DNA from: UBA6168 sp041752395 | Lineage (GTDB): Bacteria > Bacteroidota > Bacteroidia > Chitinophagales > Saprospiraceae | Direction: 5' to 3' | Assembly: GCA_041752395.1 (NCBI GenBank) | Contig: JBGSWN010000224.1 | Location: 1 to 64,000, forward strand | DNA length: 64,000 nucleotides | In this document: one piece after another, positions 1 through 8,188 of the stretch | Layout: each line of letters starts with the position of its first letter | Position numbering within the stretch: position 1 is the first letter of the stretch | Notes under the pieces: model-generated | Database searches by the model: none | What the model was told of the DNA's origin: nothing | What the model saw: only the letters and a program-made list of their open reading frames with translations | Program-made: the position numbers and the translations under genes

Positions 1-131
1 CTACCATCAGGGCAAGGGTCAGTCGGCTGGTAAGGAAGTCGCTATCCTTTTCCAAATTAGACAAGTGGCACAACTTGGCGATTGGTTGGTTCTTTTGGCA
101 ATTCAACCTGGAGCGGCAGCATTACATTTGA
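1..131 (+). pseudogene. IS1-family-like transposase, C-terminal fragment (5' end outside window)
   Basis: The frame starting at base 3 is open from the window edge to a TGA at 129-131 and encodes about 42 residues. It contains RARVSRLVRKSLSFSKLD followed by an aromatic-rich tail (GWFFWQFN). The R-SRLVRK-LSFSK pattern and a hydrophobic tail are what I know from the C-terminus of IS1-family transposases of Bacteroidota. The upstream part is outside the window, so it cannot be said whether the element is intact. A second frame (codons from base 2) is also open through the same stretch, but its translation resembles nothing. The right inverted repeat of the element should lie shortly after 131 and could not be recognised. 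Confidence 0.6.
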
Positions 132-766
132 TACACCGCCTAAAAATAAACACTGATAAGGAAAAAAAATTTGAATTGCATCTCCATCAATTATTGCATG
201 AATACAGAGCGGAAGGTGAATGGTTCTTTGTTACTCAAAAAGTATTAGTAGAACTTGAAAATATAGGTAGATATAAAGAAGAATTTGGGTTAAAATCAAT
301 AGATTATCTACCAGGATTTAAAAGAGTATACAATAAGGTCGCCTTTTATACTAAAGAAAACACGATACTTAAATTGCAATTAGACAAGAAATATGGGAGA
401 ATTATTTTAAATTTTTTTATTCCAATATTATCTTCATTTAGTTTAGGGAAATATGCTTTTCAACACTTTAACATTGAGCCGAAATGGTTCAGTGTTTTTG
501 TTTTTAGTGTTTTAGGTCTGTTTATGCCAGCAGTAATTTTAATAAACGGCAATAAAAAGAATGCAAAATTTGTTACGTGGACTAGCGGAATGATAGTGAC
601 TGTGAATTTATTGCAGCTTGCATATGTTTTTTTTGGAAAACCAGATTCAATTAAGAAAGCAATCACAGCAAATGAAATTTTTATACTTATAGCTTTTATG
701 ACTTGGGGGAAGATTATCCTTTATCAATTAACAGGTGATGCAATAAGAGAAAAAATAAAACAATAA
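65..766 (+). CDS. Multi-spanning membrane protein with possible GIY-YIG/T5orf172-like N-terminal remnant
   Basis: The GTG at 65 overlaps the IS1-like transposase tail, so the first ~22 residues are probably not genuine protein and the true N-terminus may have been lost to the insertion. From about residue 23 the sequence (LIHRLK..., then ELHLHQLLHEYRAEGEWF) resembles the end of a T5orf172/GIY-YIG domain, where an E-LH--F---R--GEWF motif is typical. After a short linker come about four hydrophobic segments near residues 115-135, 142-163, 172-191 and 204-222, then a basic end. The gene is clearly more AT-rich than the M16 gene that follows. Function is unknown; the nuclease assignment rests on one motif. 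It is either a 5'-truncated gene or an intact membrane protein with a later start. Confidence 0.5.
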   Translation: MAQLGDWLVLLAIQPGAAALHLIHRLKINTDKEKKFELHLHQLLHEYRAEGEWFFVTQKVLVELENIGRYKEEFGLKSIDYLPGFKRVYNKVAFYTKENTILKLQLDKKYGRIILNFFIPILSSFSLGKYAFQHFNIEPKWFSVFVFSVLGLFMPAVILINGNKKNAKFVTWTSGMIVTVNLLQLAYVFFGKPDSIKKAITANEIFILIAFMTWGKIILYQLTGDAIREKIKQ

Positions 767-1111
767 AATCTCAATTCCTGCTGCTGCCACTTTGCAATTG
801 GCCACCGCAGAAGAAAACTATCACCCAACGCATTCATTCACCCCGCCCCCGGAAGACCATTCCAAAGGCGGATATTATAAACCATAAAACAATTTCCTCA
901 TGGCCAGTAATTCAGAAACCGGGCACGCCGTAAACGTCGCCAATCTTAAAACCAGTTCTGTCAAGTCTTCCAAAATGCTTTCGCCATTAAAAACAGCAGT
1001 TCGAGGAAGTGTTGAACGAAGCGACACTTCCGGTGGTGCTATTCCTTATTCCATTCCTCCCCTCCCAACTTTTCCTACCTTTGCCGCCTTAAAAATTTAG
1101 CGCAAGCGTAA
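767..1111. other. Gene-free stretch before the M16 gene
   Basis: No convincing gene was found. A 66-codon frame at 900-1100 has low-complexity content and no recognisable domain. One hairpin is visible: GGAAGTGT at 1005-1012 pairs with ACACTTCC at 1024-1031. It has no T-run and is not an obvious terminator. The stretch must hold the promoter of the M16 gene, but no clear TTTG/TAnnTTTG pair was identified. Confidence 0.4.
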
Positions 1112-2377
1112 ATGCCGAACAGAAAAAAAATGCCCCGGATACGGGAGGTGAAAAACCTGGTGGTACCGCCGCCCGAAGTCTGGTACTTGTCGAACGGAAT
1201 CCCCGTCTATGAAACCAACCTGGGTACGCAGGACATCCTGAAACTGGAGCTGGTGTTCTTTGCCGGACGCCCCTTCGAGCGCAAAAAAATGGCATCCCGC
1301 ACGACGGCTGCCCTGATGCGGGAGGGCACGAAGCAGCACACCTCCGCCGAACTGGCCGAGGTGATTGATTATTACGGGGGCTCACTCTCCATGCCCATCA
1401 GCATGGACATGGCGGGGGCGCAGTTGCACACGCTGACGAAGCATTTCGACAAATTGTTGCCACTGGTGACGGAGATGCTTTCCGAGCCGCTTTTTCCGCA
1501 GGAGGAAATTGATTCGTTCATCGTTCGGAACAAACAGCGGCTGCAAGTGGACTTGACGAAGAACGATTTTGTGGCGTACCGGAAATTCACGGAACTGCTT
1601 TACGGCAAGCACCACCCCTACGGCTACAACAGCTACGCCGAGACTTACGAGTCCATCACGAGGGACGATTTGGTGACGCATTTTCAGGAAAATTATACCA
1701 GCGGAAACTGCATGGCATTCTTGAGCGGCCGCATCAACGACTCGGCACGGAGGCTGCTGGACGAGCAGCTTGGGCAGGCTATTCCGAAGGGTGAAAGGAA
1801 AAAAGTGGCGGCGCTGGAAGTGAACCATTTACCCAAAAAACTGAACGAGCCGATAGCCGACACGGTGCAAAAATCGGTGCGCATCGGTTGCCATCTTTTC
1901 AACCGGGACCACCCTGACTACAACGGAATGTACGTGCTGAACACCATCCTTGGCGGCTACTTCGGCTCCCGGTTGATGACCAATATTCGGGAGGAAAAAG
2001 GCTTCACCTATAATATTTACAGCGCCCACGAGACGATGCTTTACGGCGGGTATTTCTACGTCGGCACGGAGGTGGGCAACGAGTTCGTGGACAAGACGGT
2101 ACACGAAATCTACGTGGAAATGGAAAAGCTACAACAGGACCTTGTGGACGACGATGAGCTGGAAATGGTACAAAATTACCTACTTGGCACCCTTTTAACG
2201 AACCTTGACGGCCCTTTCAACATTGCAGAGGTAGTGAAAACGTTCGTGAGCGAAGGCTTGGAACTTAGCGCCTTTGAAGAATTGGCCACCGATATCAAGA
2301 ACATCACTGCGGAACAGCTTAGGGAACTGGCCAGGAAGTATTTCAGCAAAAAGGACATGTGGGAAGTGATCGTTTAG
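1112..2377 (+). CDS. M16 family peptidase homologue lacking the zinc site
   Basis: 421 residues with the two-domain layout of insulinase/M16 peptidases. The N-terminal half has the usual strand-helix region (residues ~30-90, ending ELAEVIDYYGG), and the C-terminal half has the NTILGG-FGSRL-TNIREEKG-TYN motif near residues 275-300. That motif is diagnostic of M16. The inverted zinc motif HxxEH, expected about 15 residues before the ELAE helix, is replaced by TTAALMREG, so the protein should not be catalytic. In bacteria such subunits usually pair with an active M16 partner encoded next door. No partner is visible upstream; it may be elsewhere. No signal peptide is evident. ATG 1112 was taken as start; ATG 1130 is also possible. 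Confidence 0.85.
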   Translation: MPNRKKMPRIREVKNLVVPPPEVWYLSNGIPVYETNLGTQDILKLELVFFAGRPFERKKMASRTTAALMREGTKQHTSAELAEVIDYYGGSLSMPISMDMAGAQLHTLTKHFDKLLPLVTEMLSEPLFPQEEIDSFIVRNKQRLQVDLTKNDFVAYRKFTELLYGKHHPYGYNSYAETYESITRDDLVTHFQENYTSGNCMAFLSGRINDSARRLLDEQLGQAIPKGERKKVAALEVNHLPKKLNEPIADTVQKSVRIGCHLFNRDHPDYNGMYVLNTILGGYFGSRLMTNIREEKGFTYNIYSAHETMLYGGYFYVGTEVGNEFVDKTVHEIYVEMEKLQQDLVDDDELEMVQNYLLGTLLTNLDGPFNIAEVVKTFVSEGLELSAFEELATDIKNITAEQLRELARKYFSKKDMWEVIV

Positions 2378-2716
2378 GGTCGGAGGTTTTTGGTTTTTGG
2401 TTTCTGGGAGGGGTCATCTGTGATGTAGAGTCTTGCATTGAAAACAAAGCACCTGTCTTCCCAAAAACCCGAAACCAAAAACCCAAAACCACATTCTCCG
2501 CTGAAAATCAATTAGTTTTGATGAATTGCTACAATAATTATTGGATTTTCTTTTCTTTTGTGCCGTCTTAGCGAAGCAGTGGTTTTTTCGATGTTTTGAT
2601 TTAAAATTGGATTGCGAACAAACACAATATTCCATTCATTTCAAGACCTTTGCCCCCAACCGCTTCAAGGGCGTTTTTAAAAGATCTTTTACAAAAAACA
2701 GCGACAAACGCTATTA
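2378..2716. repeat. Gene-free stretch with word-type inverted repeat (left arm 2386-2410, right arm 2459-2490)
   Basis: Between the M16 gene and mreB. The left arm repeats the word GGTTTTT (GGTTTTTGGTTTTTGGTTTC). The right arm carries the complement (GAAACCAAAAACCCAAAACC), with one or two mismatches and about 50 nt between the arms. The same C/A-rich word recurs at 42301-42320. A 70-codon frame across this repeat is an artefact. The remainder (2500-2716) should hold the mreB promoter; I see no decisive box. Confidence 0.6.
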
Positions 2717-3748
2717 ATGAAACTTTTCAGTTTTTTCACACAAGAATTAGCCATAGACCTGGGAACTGCCAACACGCTCATCATGTGTGATGGGAAAGTA
2801 GTGGTGGACGAGCCGTCCATTGTGGCCATTGACAGGCGTACCGGGGAGACGATTGCTGTAGGCACCAAGGCCATGCAGATGCACGAGAAAACCCACGAGA
2901 ACATAAAGACCATACGCCCACTGAGGGATGGCGTTATCGCCGACTTCCAAGCTGCGGAAAATATGATAGAGGGTCTCATCAACATGATCGGCAACCGCCG
3001 CAGGTTTTTTTCCCACTTAAAAATGGTCATTTGCATCCCTTCAGGCATTACCGAAGTGGAGAAAAGGGCCGTTTTTGACTCCGCCGACCACGTGGACTCC
3101 AAGGAGACCTACCTCATCCACGAGCCTATGGCAGCCGCGCTTGGTATCGGCCTGGAAGTGGAGGAGCCCATCGGCAACGTCATCATTGACATCGGGGGTG
3201 GTACGACGGAGATTGCGGTTATCGCATTGTCTGGCATCGTTTGCGACCAATCCATCCGCACTGCGGGCGACGAGTTCACTGCTGACATCATGGACTACAT
3301 GAAGCGGGCGCACAATATCCTCATCGGGGAGCGCACTGCCGAGCAGATAAAAATCCATGTCGGCTCTGCCCTGCATGAGCTTGAAAACCCACCACCTGAT
3401 TATGCGGTGAACGGTCGTGACTTGATGACGGGCATTCCGAAGCAGATCACGATTTCTTACCACGAGGTATCACAGGCCATTGACAAGTCCATCGGAAAGG
3501 TGGAGGAGGCTGTGATGAAGGCTTTGGAATCCACGCCGCCCGAGTTGGCCGCCGATATTTACAAGACTGGTTTGTACCTGACGGGCGGCGGCGCTTTGCT
3601 CCGTGGCCTCGACAAACGGCTGAGTGCCAAGACTAAACTTCCTGTCCACATTGCCGAAGACCCGCTTCGGGCGGTCGTTCGGGGCACAGGGATCGCACTG
3701 AAAAACACCGACCGTTTTTCCTTCCTGATTGATAGAAAAAGCGTTTAA
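2717..3748 (+). CDS. mreB: Rod shape-determining protein MreB
   Basis: Bacterial actin that polymerises on the inner face of the membrane and directs lateral wall synthesis. 343 residues, the family's usual length. The phosphate-1 motif (AIDLGTANTL, residues ~12-21), phosphate-2 motif (NVIIDIGGGTTE) and adenosine motif (GLYLTGGGALLRGLD) are all present in order. It begins with a hydrophobic/amphipathic segment (KLFSFFTQELA), as expected for membrane attachment. It heads a mreB-mreC-mreD-PBP2 cluster in the usual order. An 82-bp gap to mreC holds a 21-bp inverted repeat. The start is the only ATG before the first phosphate loop. Confidence 0.97.
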   Translation: MKLFSFFTQELAIDLGTANTLIMCDGKVVVDEPSIVAIDRRTGETIAVGTKAMQMHEKTHENIKTIRPLRDGVIADFQAAENMIEGLINMIGNRRRFFSHLKMVICIPSGITEVEKRAVFDSADHVDSKETYLIHEPMAAALGIGLEVEEPIGNVIIDIGGGTTEIAVIALSGIVCDQSIRTAGDEFTADIMDYMKRAHNILIGERTAEQIKIHVGSALHELENPPPDYAVNGRDLMTGIPKQITISYHEVSQAIDKSIGKVEEAVMKALESTPPELAADIYKTGLYLTGGGALLRGLDKRLSAKTKLPVHIAEDPLRAVVRGTGIALKNTDRFSFLIDRKSV

Positions 3749-3755
3749 GAATTGT

Positions 3756-3812
3756 GAACTATGAATTGTGAACTGTGAACGGGGTTTGTTAACAGTTCAC
3801 AATTCATAGTTC
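3756..3812. repeat. Word-type inverted repeat between mreB and mreC
   Basis: A perfect 21-bp inverted repeat. The left arm is 3756-3776 (GAACTATGAATTGTGAACTG plus T) and the right arm is 3792-3812, with a 15-nt loop. Each arm is made of near-repeats of TGAACTG/TGAATTG, and the left side is extended outward by another copy (ATTGTGAA at 3751). No T-run follows and the genes on both sides are co-directional in one operon, so it is unlikely to be a simple terminator. It could slow transcription, set mRNA stability between mreB and mreC, or be a mobile palindromic element. Confidence 0.8.
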
Positions 3813-3830
3813 GCCGTTCACCATTCTGCC

Positions 3831-4667
3831 ATGTTCAACCTCGTCCAGCTTCTGATAAAACTGAGCGGCTTCCTTGTATTTTTACTATTGGAAGCCATCT
3901 GTTTTTCGTTGGTAGTGCGGTACAATGGCAATCAGGAGAAAGTTTATACGAATACTGTGAACCAGTTCACGGGTTGGATGCAAAAAAAGAGCGCCTCTAC
4001 TTACCAGTACTTCCAGCTTTACGATGAAAACAAGCGGTTGGCAAAAGAAAATGCCCGGCTGCTCGATCGCCTTGCCAACGTTGGCATCAATGTGCAGAAT
4101 CCGTTGGATACCATTTGGGCTGACACCTTGCAGCCCAAATATAGTTTTCTCGAAGCTCAGGTAATTCGGAATTCCATCAATCAAAACCATAACTACATCA
4201 CCCTGAACAAGGGAAGTGACGATGGCGTGACCCCGCACAGCGGTTTGGTGGGTGATGACGGCGTGGTGGGCATCGTCCGGAAAGTTTCTAAGCACTATTC
4301 GGTGGCCATGTCCATTTTGCACCGACAAACAATCGTAAATGCTAGGGTTCGGCACAAGAACTACTTCGGCCCGATGACTTGGAAGAGCGAAAACATCCAC
4401 ACTTTCAACCTTGACAATATTCCCAAGGACGCCCCGGTGACGAAGGGCGACACCATCGAGACCAGTGGCTATTCCACGATGTTTCCTCCTGGTATTGCAT
4501 TGGGGGTGGTTGACAAACTTTGGATGGATCCCGGCAGCAATTTTTTCACCATTGAAGTGAAGTCGTTTGCGAAGCTCAGCAACCTACAACATGCGTATAT
4601 TGTGCGAAATATTTTCAAAAAAGAACAAGAGCAATTACAGAAATCCGTGATTACCGAAGATGAATAG
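3831..4667 (+). CDS. mreC: Rod shape-determining protein MreC
   Basis: Membrane-anchored scaffold linking MreB filaments to periplasmic wall synthases. 278 residues: one N-terminal membrane helix (~residues 8-28), a charged coiled-coil-like segment (~60-85, NKRLAKENARLLDRLANVG), then the beta-rich MreC domain with NHNYITLNKGSDDGV-PHSGLVGDDGVVG, a strong family signature. It overlaps the start of mreD by 8 bp, so translation is probably coupled. The C-terminal acidic tail (VITEDE) is short. The ATG follows the inverted repeat directly. Confidence 0.94.
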   Translation: MFNLVQLLIKLSGFLVFLLLEAICFSLVVRYNGNQEKVYTNTVNQFTGWMQKKSASTYQYFQLYDENKRLAKENARLLDRLANVGINVQNPLDTIWADTLQPKYSFLEAQVIRNSINQNHNYITLNKGSDDGVTPHSGLVGDDGVVGIVRKVSKHYSVAMSILHRQTIVNARVRHKNYFGPMTWKSENIHTFNLDNIPKDAPVTKGDTIETSGYSTMFPPGIALGVVDKLWMDPGSNFFTIEVKSFAKLSNLQHAYIVRNIFKKEQEQLQKSVITEDE

Positions 4668-5181
4668 TATAATTCTTGTCAATATTTTGCGCTTTGTGGG
4701 GCTGCTGCTTTTGCAGGGGCTTGTATTCAAAAACATTGGGGTGGGGTGGGAAACTTTCCCTTATCTGCACATCATCGTATTTCCGCTGTTCATCTTGCTG
4801 TTGCCGGTCCGAACACCCACTACATTGGTCATCTTTTTGGCATTTTTACTAGGCATTTCAGTTGATTTCCTCTACGATACGCTGGGTGTTCATGCTAGTG
4901 CCGCCGTGTTTACAGGCTTTGTTAGGTCACTGATACTCAAGATGTTAGAGCCTCGTGGCGGCTACAATATGTCGTACAGCCCAACCATTGCCCGCATGGG
5001 CCTTGGCTGGTTCGTTCAGTACGTTGCCATCTTGATGTTTGCACACATATTCTTCTATTATTCCGTGGAAGCCTTCACTTTTGTTTATATTGTTGACATT
5101 TTACTTAAAACAATCGTGAGCTTTTTGGCATCTATGGTTTTTATCATGATATTCCAACTCTTGTTCAATCCCCTTGACTAG
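4660..5181 (+). CDS. mreD: Rod shape-determining protein MreD
   Basis: Small integral membrane partner of MreC in the elongation complex. 173 residues, almost entirely hydrophobic, with about five to six membrane segments, the normal size. Sequence similarity within MreD is low, so the call rests on length, hydropathy and position (overlapping mreC and upstream of PBP2), together with the DFLYDTLGVHA motif that Bacteroidota MreD proteins share. The stop codon TAG at 5179-5181 touches the left arm of the next inverted repeat. Confidence 0.88.
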   Translation: MNSIILVNILRFVGLLLLQGLVFKNIGVGWETFPYLHIIVFPLFILLLPVRTPTTLVIFLAFLLGISVDFLYDTLGVHASAAVFTGFVRSLILKMLEPRGGYNMSYSPTIARMGLGWFVQYVAILMFAHIFFYYSVEAFTFVYIVDILLKTIVSFLASMVFIMIFQLLFNPLD

Positions 5182-5250
5182 AGCGTGAGCGAGTGAGAGC
5201 AGTGATCGGGTGAGCATTTCACTCGCTCACACCCTCACTCGCTCACGCTC
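5181..5250. repeat. Word-type inverted repeat between mreD and PBP2
   Basis: A perfect 17-bp inverted repeat. The left arm 5181-5197 (GAGCGTGAGCGAGTGAG) pairs with 5234-5250. The arms are made of degenerate GAGTGAG/GCGTGAG words, and additional partial copies lie in the loop (ACTCGCTCACAC) and just after the right arm (TCACTCGCT). It is the second such element in the same operon with a completely different word, so the two are not copies of one sequence. An upstream in-frame ATG at 5210 lies inside this repeat and is not a likely start for PBP2. Confidence 0.8.
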
Positions 5251-5263
5251 TCACTCGCTAAAC

Positions 5264-7219
5264 ATGGAAGACCAGTACAAAGAACGACAATACGTAATCC
5301 TGCTGCTTTTTGCGCTGGCAGGGCTGCTATTGGCGGGCCGGGCCTTCCAACTGCAAGTGCTCAGCGACTCCTTTCGGAGCAAGGCCGACGCTGTGGCCAT
5401 GAGCAAGGAAACACAGTACCCTGCTCGTGGTCTCATCTACGACCGCAACGGCAAACTCCTCATCAACAACGCCCCGGTTTACGACCTGATGGTCACCTAC
5501 TACCAAGTAAAACCGGGCATGGATACCATGAAGTTTTGCCAACTCCTCGGCATTACCAAGGACGATTTTATCAAACGCCTCAACAAAGACTTCAAGCGGG
5601 ACAAGCGTTTCAGCAAGATAAAGCCATATATTTTTATGGATAAAATATCGCCTGAAGCCTTTGCCATTTTCCAGGAAAGCATGTACGAGTTCCCCGGCTT
5701 TTTTGCGCAAGTGCGCAATATCCGAAGCTACCCCGTGAACCATGCGGCACACATGCTCGGCTATATCACCGAAGTTACCGACAACGATATAAAGGCAGCA
5801 AACGGGGCCTATGTCATGGGCGACTACATCGGCGCAAGCGGCCTTGAACTGGCCTATGAAAAAGAGCTAAAAGGCGTAAAAGGCTCCAAATATGTGCTCA
5901 AAGACAACCTTGGCAGGGACGTCGGCAGCTTCCAGAATGGTAAACGGGACACGCTCCCCGAGTCCGGTTACGACCTCATTTCCACCATTGATATTGATTT
6001 GCAAGCCTATGCAGAGACCTTGATGGTCAATAAAAAAGGTGCCGTGGTGGCCATCGAACCCAAGACCGGCGAAATCCTCGTCTTCCTCAGTTCCCCCACC
6101 TACGACCCCAACCTGATGATCATTGACCAAGACCGTGGCAATGCCTACATGGCATTGCTGAACGATAAGAATAAGCCGCTGTTCAACCGGGCCATCATGG
6201 CATCCTACCCGCCCGGCTCCACCTTCAAGGCGACCGTTGGGCTTATCGGAATGCAGATGGGCGCCATCTCCCCCGAAACAGGTTGGCCCTGCGGTGGCTA
6301 CTACGTCAACGGCGGCCATGATGTACGAAAATGCCGAGGTCATGCCTACCCCAGCAATATCAGCATAGGCCTTCAATGGTCTTGCAACTCTTATTTTTTC
6401 CGCACCTTCAAAGAAATCGTGGACCACTACGGCTACTACAATTCGGGGCAGGGCCTCGATACCATGGCCTACTATCTGCACAAGTTTGGGCTCGGCCAAA
6501 AACTCGGCGTTGACTTTCCTGGCGAGAAGACCGGGCTTGTGCCCGACTCAAAATATTATGACAAAATGTACCCAAAAGCCAAAGGTGGCTGGCGATCGCC
6601 CACCATCATTTCGGTCGGAATTGGGCAAGGTGAAATAGAACTGACCACCATCCAAATGGCCAACGTGGCAGCCGCCATTTCAAACCGGGGCTATTATTTC
6701 ATCCCCCATTTCGTAAAAGAACTGAGGCAGGGAGAAAAGAAGCTGCCTCCACGTGAGCCATACCGAAACCGCATCAAGCTGCCAATTAGCAACTACTATT
6801 TCCCTTCCGTGGTGAATGGGATGGCGGCGGTAATAGCAGCAGGTACAGCCCGCTCATCAGGCATACCCGACTTGCCAGTAGCCGGCAAAACGGGTACAGT
6901 GCAAAACCCACATGGAGAAGACCACTCAACGTTCATCGGCTTCGGCCCAGTGGATGAACCCAGAATAGCCATTGCGGTTTATGTGGAGAATGCAGGCGGT
7001 GGCGGTAAGTTCGCCGCTCCCATTGCCACGCTTTTAATGGAAAAATATCTCCGTGGCAGCATCAGCGAAAGCAGAAAGCGCCGGGAAAAAGAAATGATTG
7101 AAACCAACCTCATGGAGCCAAAACCGAAAAAAATATTTGTAAAACCCAGTCAGCCCGACTCCTTGCAGTTGGACAACACTCCCGTGGATGCTCCCGTAGA
7201 GGAGGAAATCCAGAATTGA
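5264..7219 (+). CDS. mrdA: Penicillin-binding protein 2 (peptidoglycan DD-transpeptidase)
   Basis: Class B transpeptidase that cross-links peptidoglycan in the elongation complex; inner membrane with a large periplasmic part. From ATG 5264 it has 651 residues: short cytoplasmic start, one membrane helix (VILLLFALAGLLLAG), dimerisation domain (RGLIYDRNGKLL motif), and transpeptidase domain. The three active-site motifs are visible: SxxK (PPGSTFK), SxN (WSCNSYFF) and KTG (AGKTGTVQNP). ATG 5264 was chosen over 5210 because the extra 18 codons would be encoded by the inverted repeat and read like low-complexity S/H/T/R sequence. RodA, the usual next gene, is absent here. The C-terminal ~70 residues are a charged extension. 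Confidence 0.95.
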   Translation: MEDQYKERQYVILLLFALAGLLLAGRAFQLQVLSDSFRSKADAVAMSKETQYPARGLIYDRNGKLLINNAPVYDLMVTYYQVKPGMDTMKFCQLLGITKDDFIKRLNKDFKRDKRFSKIKPYIFMDKISPEAFAIFQESMYEFPGFFAQVRNIRSYPVNHAAHMLGYITEVTDNDIKAANGAYVMGDYIGASGLELAYEKELKGVKGSKYVLKDNLGRDVGSFQNGKRDTLPESGYDLISTIDIDLQAYAETLMVNKKGAVVAIEPKTGEILVFLSSPTYDPNLMIIDQDRGNAYMALLNDKNKPLFNRAIMASYPPGSTFKATVGLIGMQMGAISPETGWPCGGYYVNGGHDVRKCRGHAYPSNISIGLQWSCNSYFFRTFKEIVDHYGYYNSGQGLDTMAYYLHKFGLGQKLGVDFPGEKTGLVPDSKYYDKMYPKAKGGWRSPTIISVGIGQGEIELTTIQMANVAAAISNRGYYFIPHFVKELRQGEKKLPPREPYRNRIKLPISNYYFPSVVNGMAAVIAAGTARSSGIPDLPVAGKTGTVQNPHGEDHSTFIGFGPVDEPRIAIAVYVENAGGGGKFAAPIATLLMEKYLRGSISESRKRREKEMIETNLMEPKPKKIFVKPSQPDSLQLDNTPVDAPVEEEIQN

Positions 7220-7240
7220 AATCAGTAAAAACTCATCATC

Positions 7241-7732
7241 GTGATAATTTCCGCCATTGTAGCCGCCGCCCGAAACCTTGCCATCGGGCATGAGAACCAA
7301 ATACCTTGGCACTTGCCAGCAGATATGAAGTATTTTAAAAAAGTGACCGCGGGCCACCACGTCATCATGGGCCGCAAATCGTTCCAGTCCATTGGCAAGC
7401 CATTGCCCAACCGCACCAACGTGGTCATCACCCGTGACCTGTTTTTTTTGGCAACGGGCTGTACGGTCGTTCACTCCATCGAAGAGGCATTGGCGCTTGC
7501 AGAGGAGAACGGCGAAACGGAAGCCTTCGTCATCGGCGGGGGTGAAATCTATCGCAAAAGCTGGGAATACCTCGACCGCCTCTACCTCACCGAAGTGGAT
7601 ACCGAACCAGTAGCCGATGTTTTTTTTCCAAAAATAGATGAAACGGAATGGCGGGAATTGAGCCGGGAGGCTCACCAAGCCGATGACAAAAATGAGTTTG
7701 GTTACGTGTTCAGGGTTCTGGAAAAGGCCTGA
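7241..7732 (+). CDS. folA: Dihydrofolate reductase
   Basis: Reduces dihydrofolate to tetrahydrofolate with NADPH, in the cytoplasm. 163 residues, the standard length. Visible signatures: the Met20-loop region (NLAIGHENQIPWHLPADMKYFK) with the catalytic acidic residue in the PAD segment, the NADPH site (VIMGRKSFQSIGKPLPNR), and the second cofactor loop (FVIGGGEIYR). The start is GTG at 7241, 21 bp after PBP2, so it is probably in the same transcript. The following DUF5684 gene is on the other strand, ending 4 bp beyond this stop. Confidence 0.96.
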   Translation: MIISAIVAAARNLAIGHENQIPWHLPADMKYFKKVTAGHHVIMGRKSFQSIGKPLPNRTNVVITRDLFFLATGCTVVHSIEEALALAEENGETEAFVIGGGEIYRKSWEYLDRLYLTEVDTEPVADVFFPKIDETEWRELSREAHQADDKNEFGYVFRVLEKA

Positions 7733-7736
7733 AAAG

Positions 7737-8141
7737 CTATTTCACAAAATCCGAATCCAGCACATTGTGGCCGTCCGTGATATTGGGTGCGTCTTGAAAT
7801 TTGGCATCGCCAAAGGCAAGAATCGGATAAAAAATAAAGGGCAGGAAAACGCACCCGACGGTAAAGCCTTCATCCTTCCCAAATTTCTTTACCAGCAAGT
7901 TCGCTGCCCAAACTTGCCAGATGATGCCGACATAAGGAATCAGCATGTACAAGGCCCACCAGCCCGGTTTTTTGATGATGTCGCACCAAACCACGAGGTT
8001 ATAAATGGGGACAATAGCCGCCCAGCCCGGCTGCCCGGCTTTTTCGAAGATTTTCCAAAAGGAGATTACCATCAAGGCGACTAATCCCAAAATAATAACC
8101 ATGATAATAATTCCCAGTATTAATCCAGCTCCATTTTCCAT
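7737..8141 (-). CDS. DUF5684-type small membrane protein
   Basis: 134 residues with three to four hydrophobic segments (~8-30, 41-55, 61-85, 98-112). The segment WKIFEKAGQPGWAAIVPIYN followed by K--GWW-L---IP is characteristic of the DUF5684 family, small membrane proteins frequent in Bacteroidota and sometimes fused to signal peptidases. No enzymatic residues can be pointed out, and the function of the family is not known to me. It converges on folA (4-bp gap), with no hairpin between them. Confidence 0.75.
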   Translation of the reverse strand: MENGAGLILGIIIMVIILGLVALMVISFWKIFEKAGQPGWAAIVPIYNLVVWCDIIKKPGWWALYMLIPYVGIIWQVWAANLLVKKFGKDEGFTVGCVFLPFIFYPILAFGDAKFQDAPNITDGHNVLDSDFVK

Positions 8142-8188
8142 TGAAGGTTATTTTATAGGTGAAAATCAGGTTGACTTTGTCCGTAAGT

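Noticed and set aside
900..1100. 66-codon reading frame before the M16 gene
   Set aside because: Low-complexity composition, no domain, no homologue recognised; it overlaps a hairpin.
2359..2571. 70-codon frame after the M16 gene
   Set aside because: Encoded by the word-type inverted repeat itself; translation is repetitive.
5210..5263. Earlier start for PBP2
   Set aside because: These codons lie in the inverted repeat and precede the natural cytoplasmic start MEDQYKERQ.
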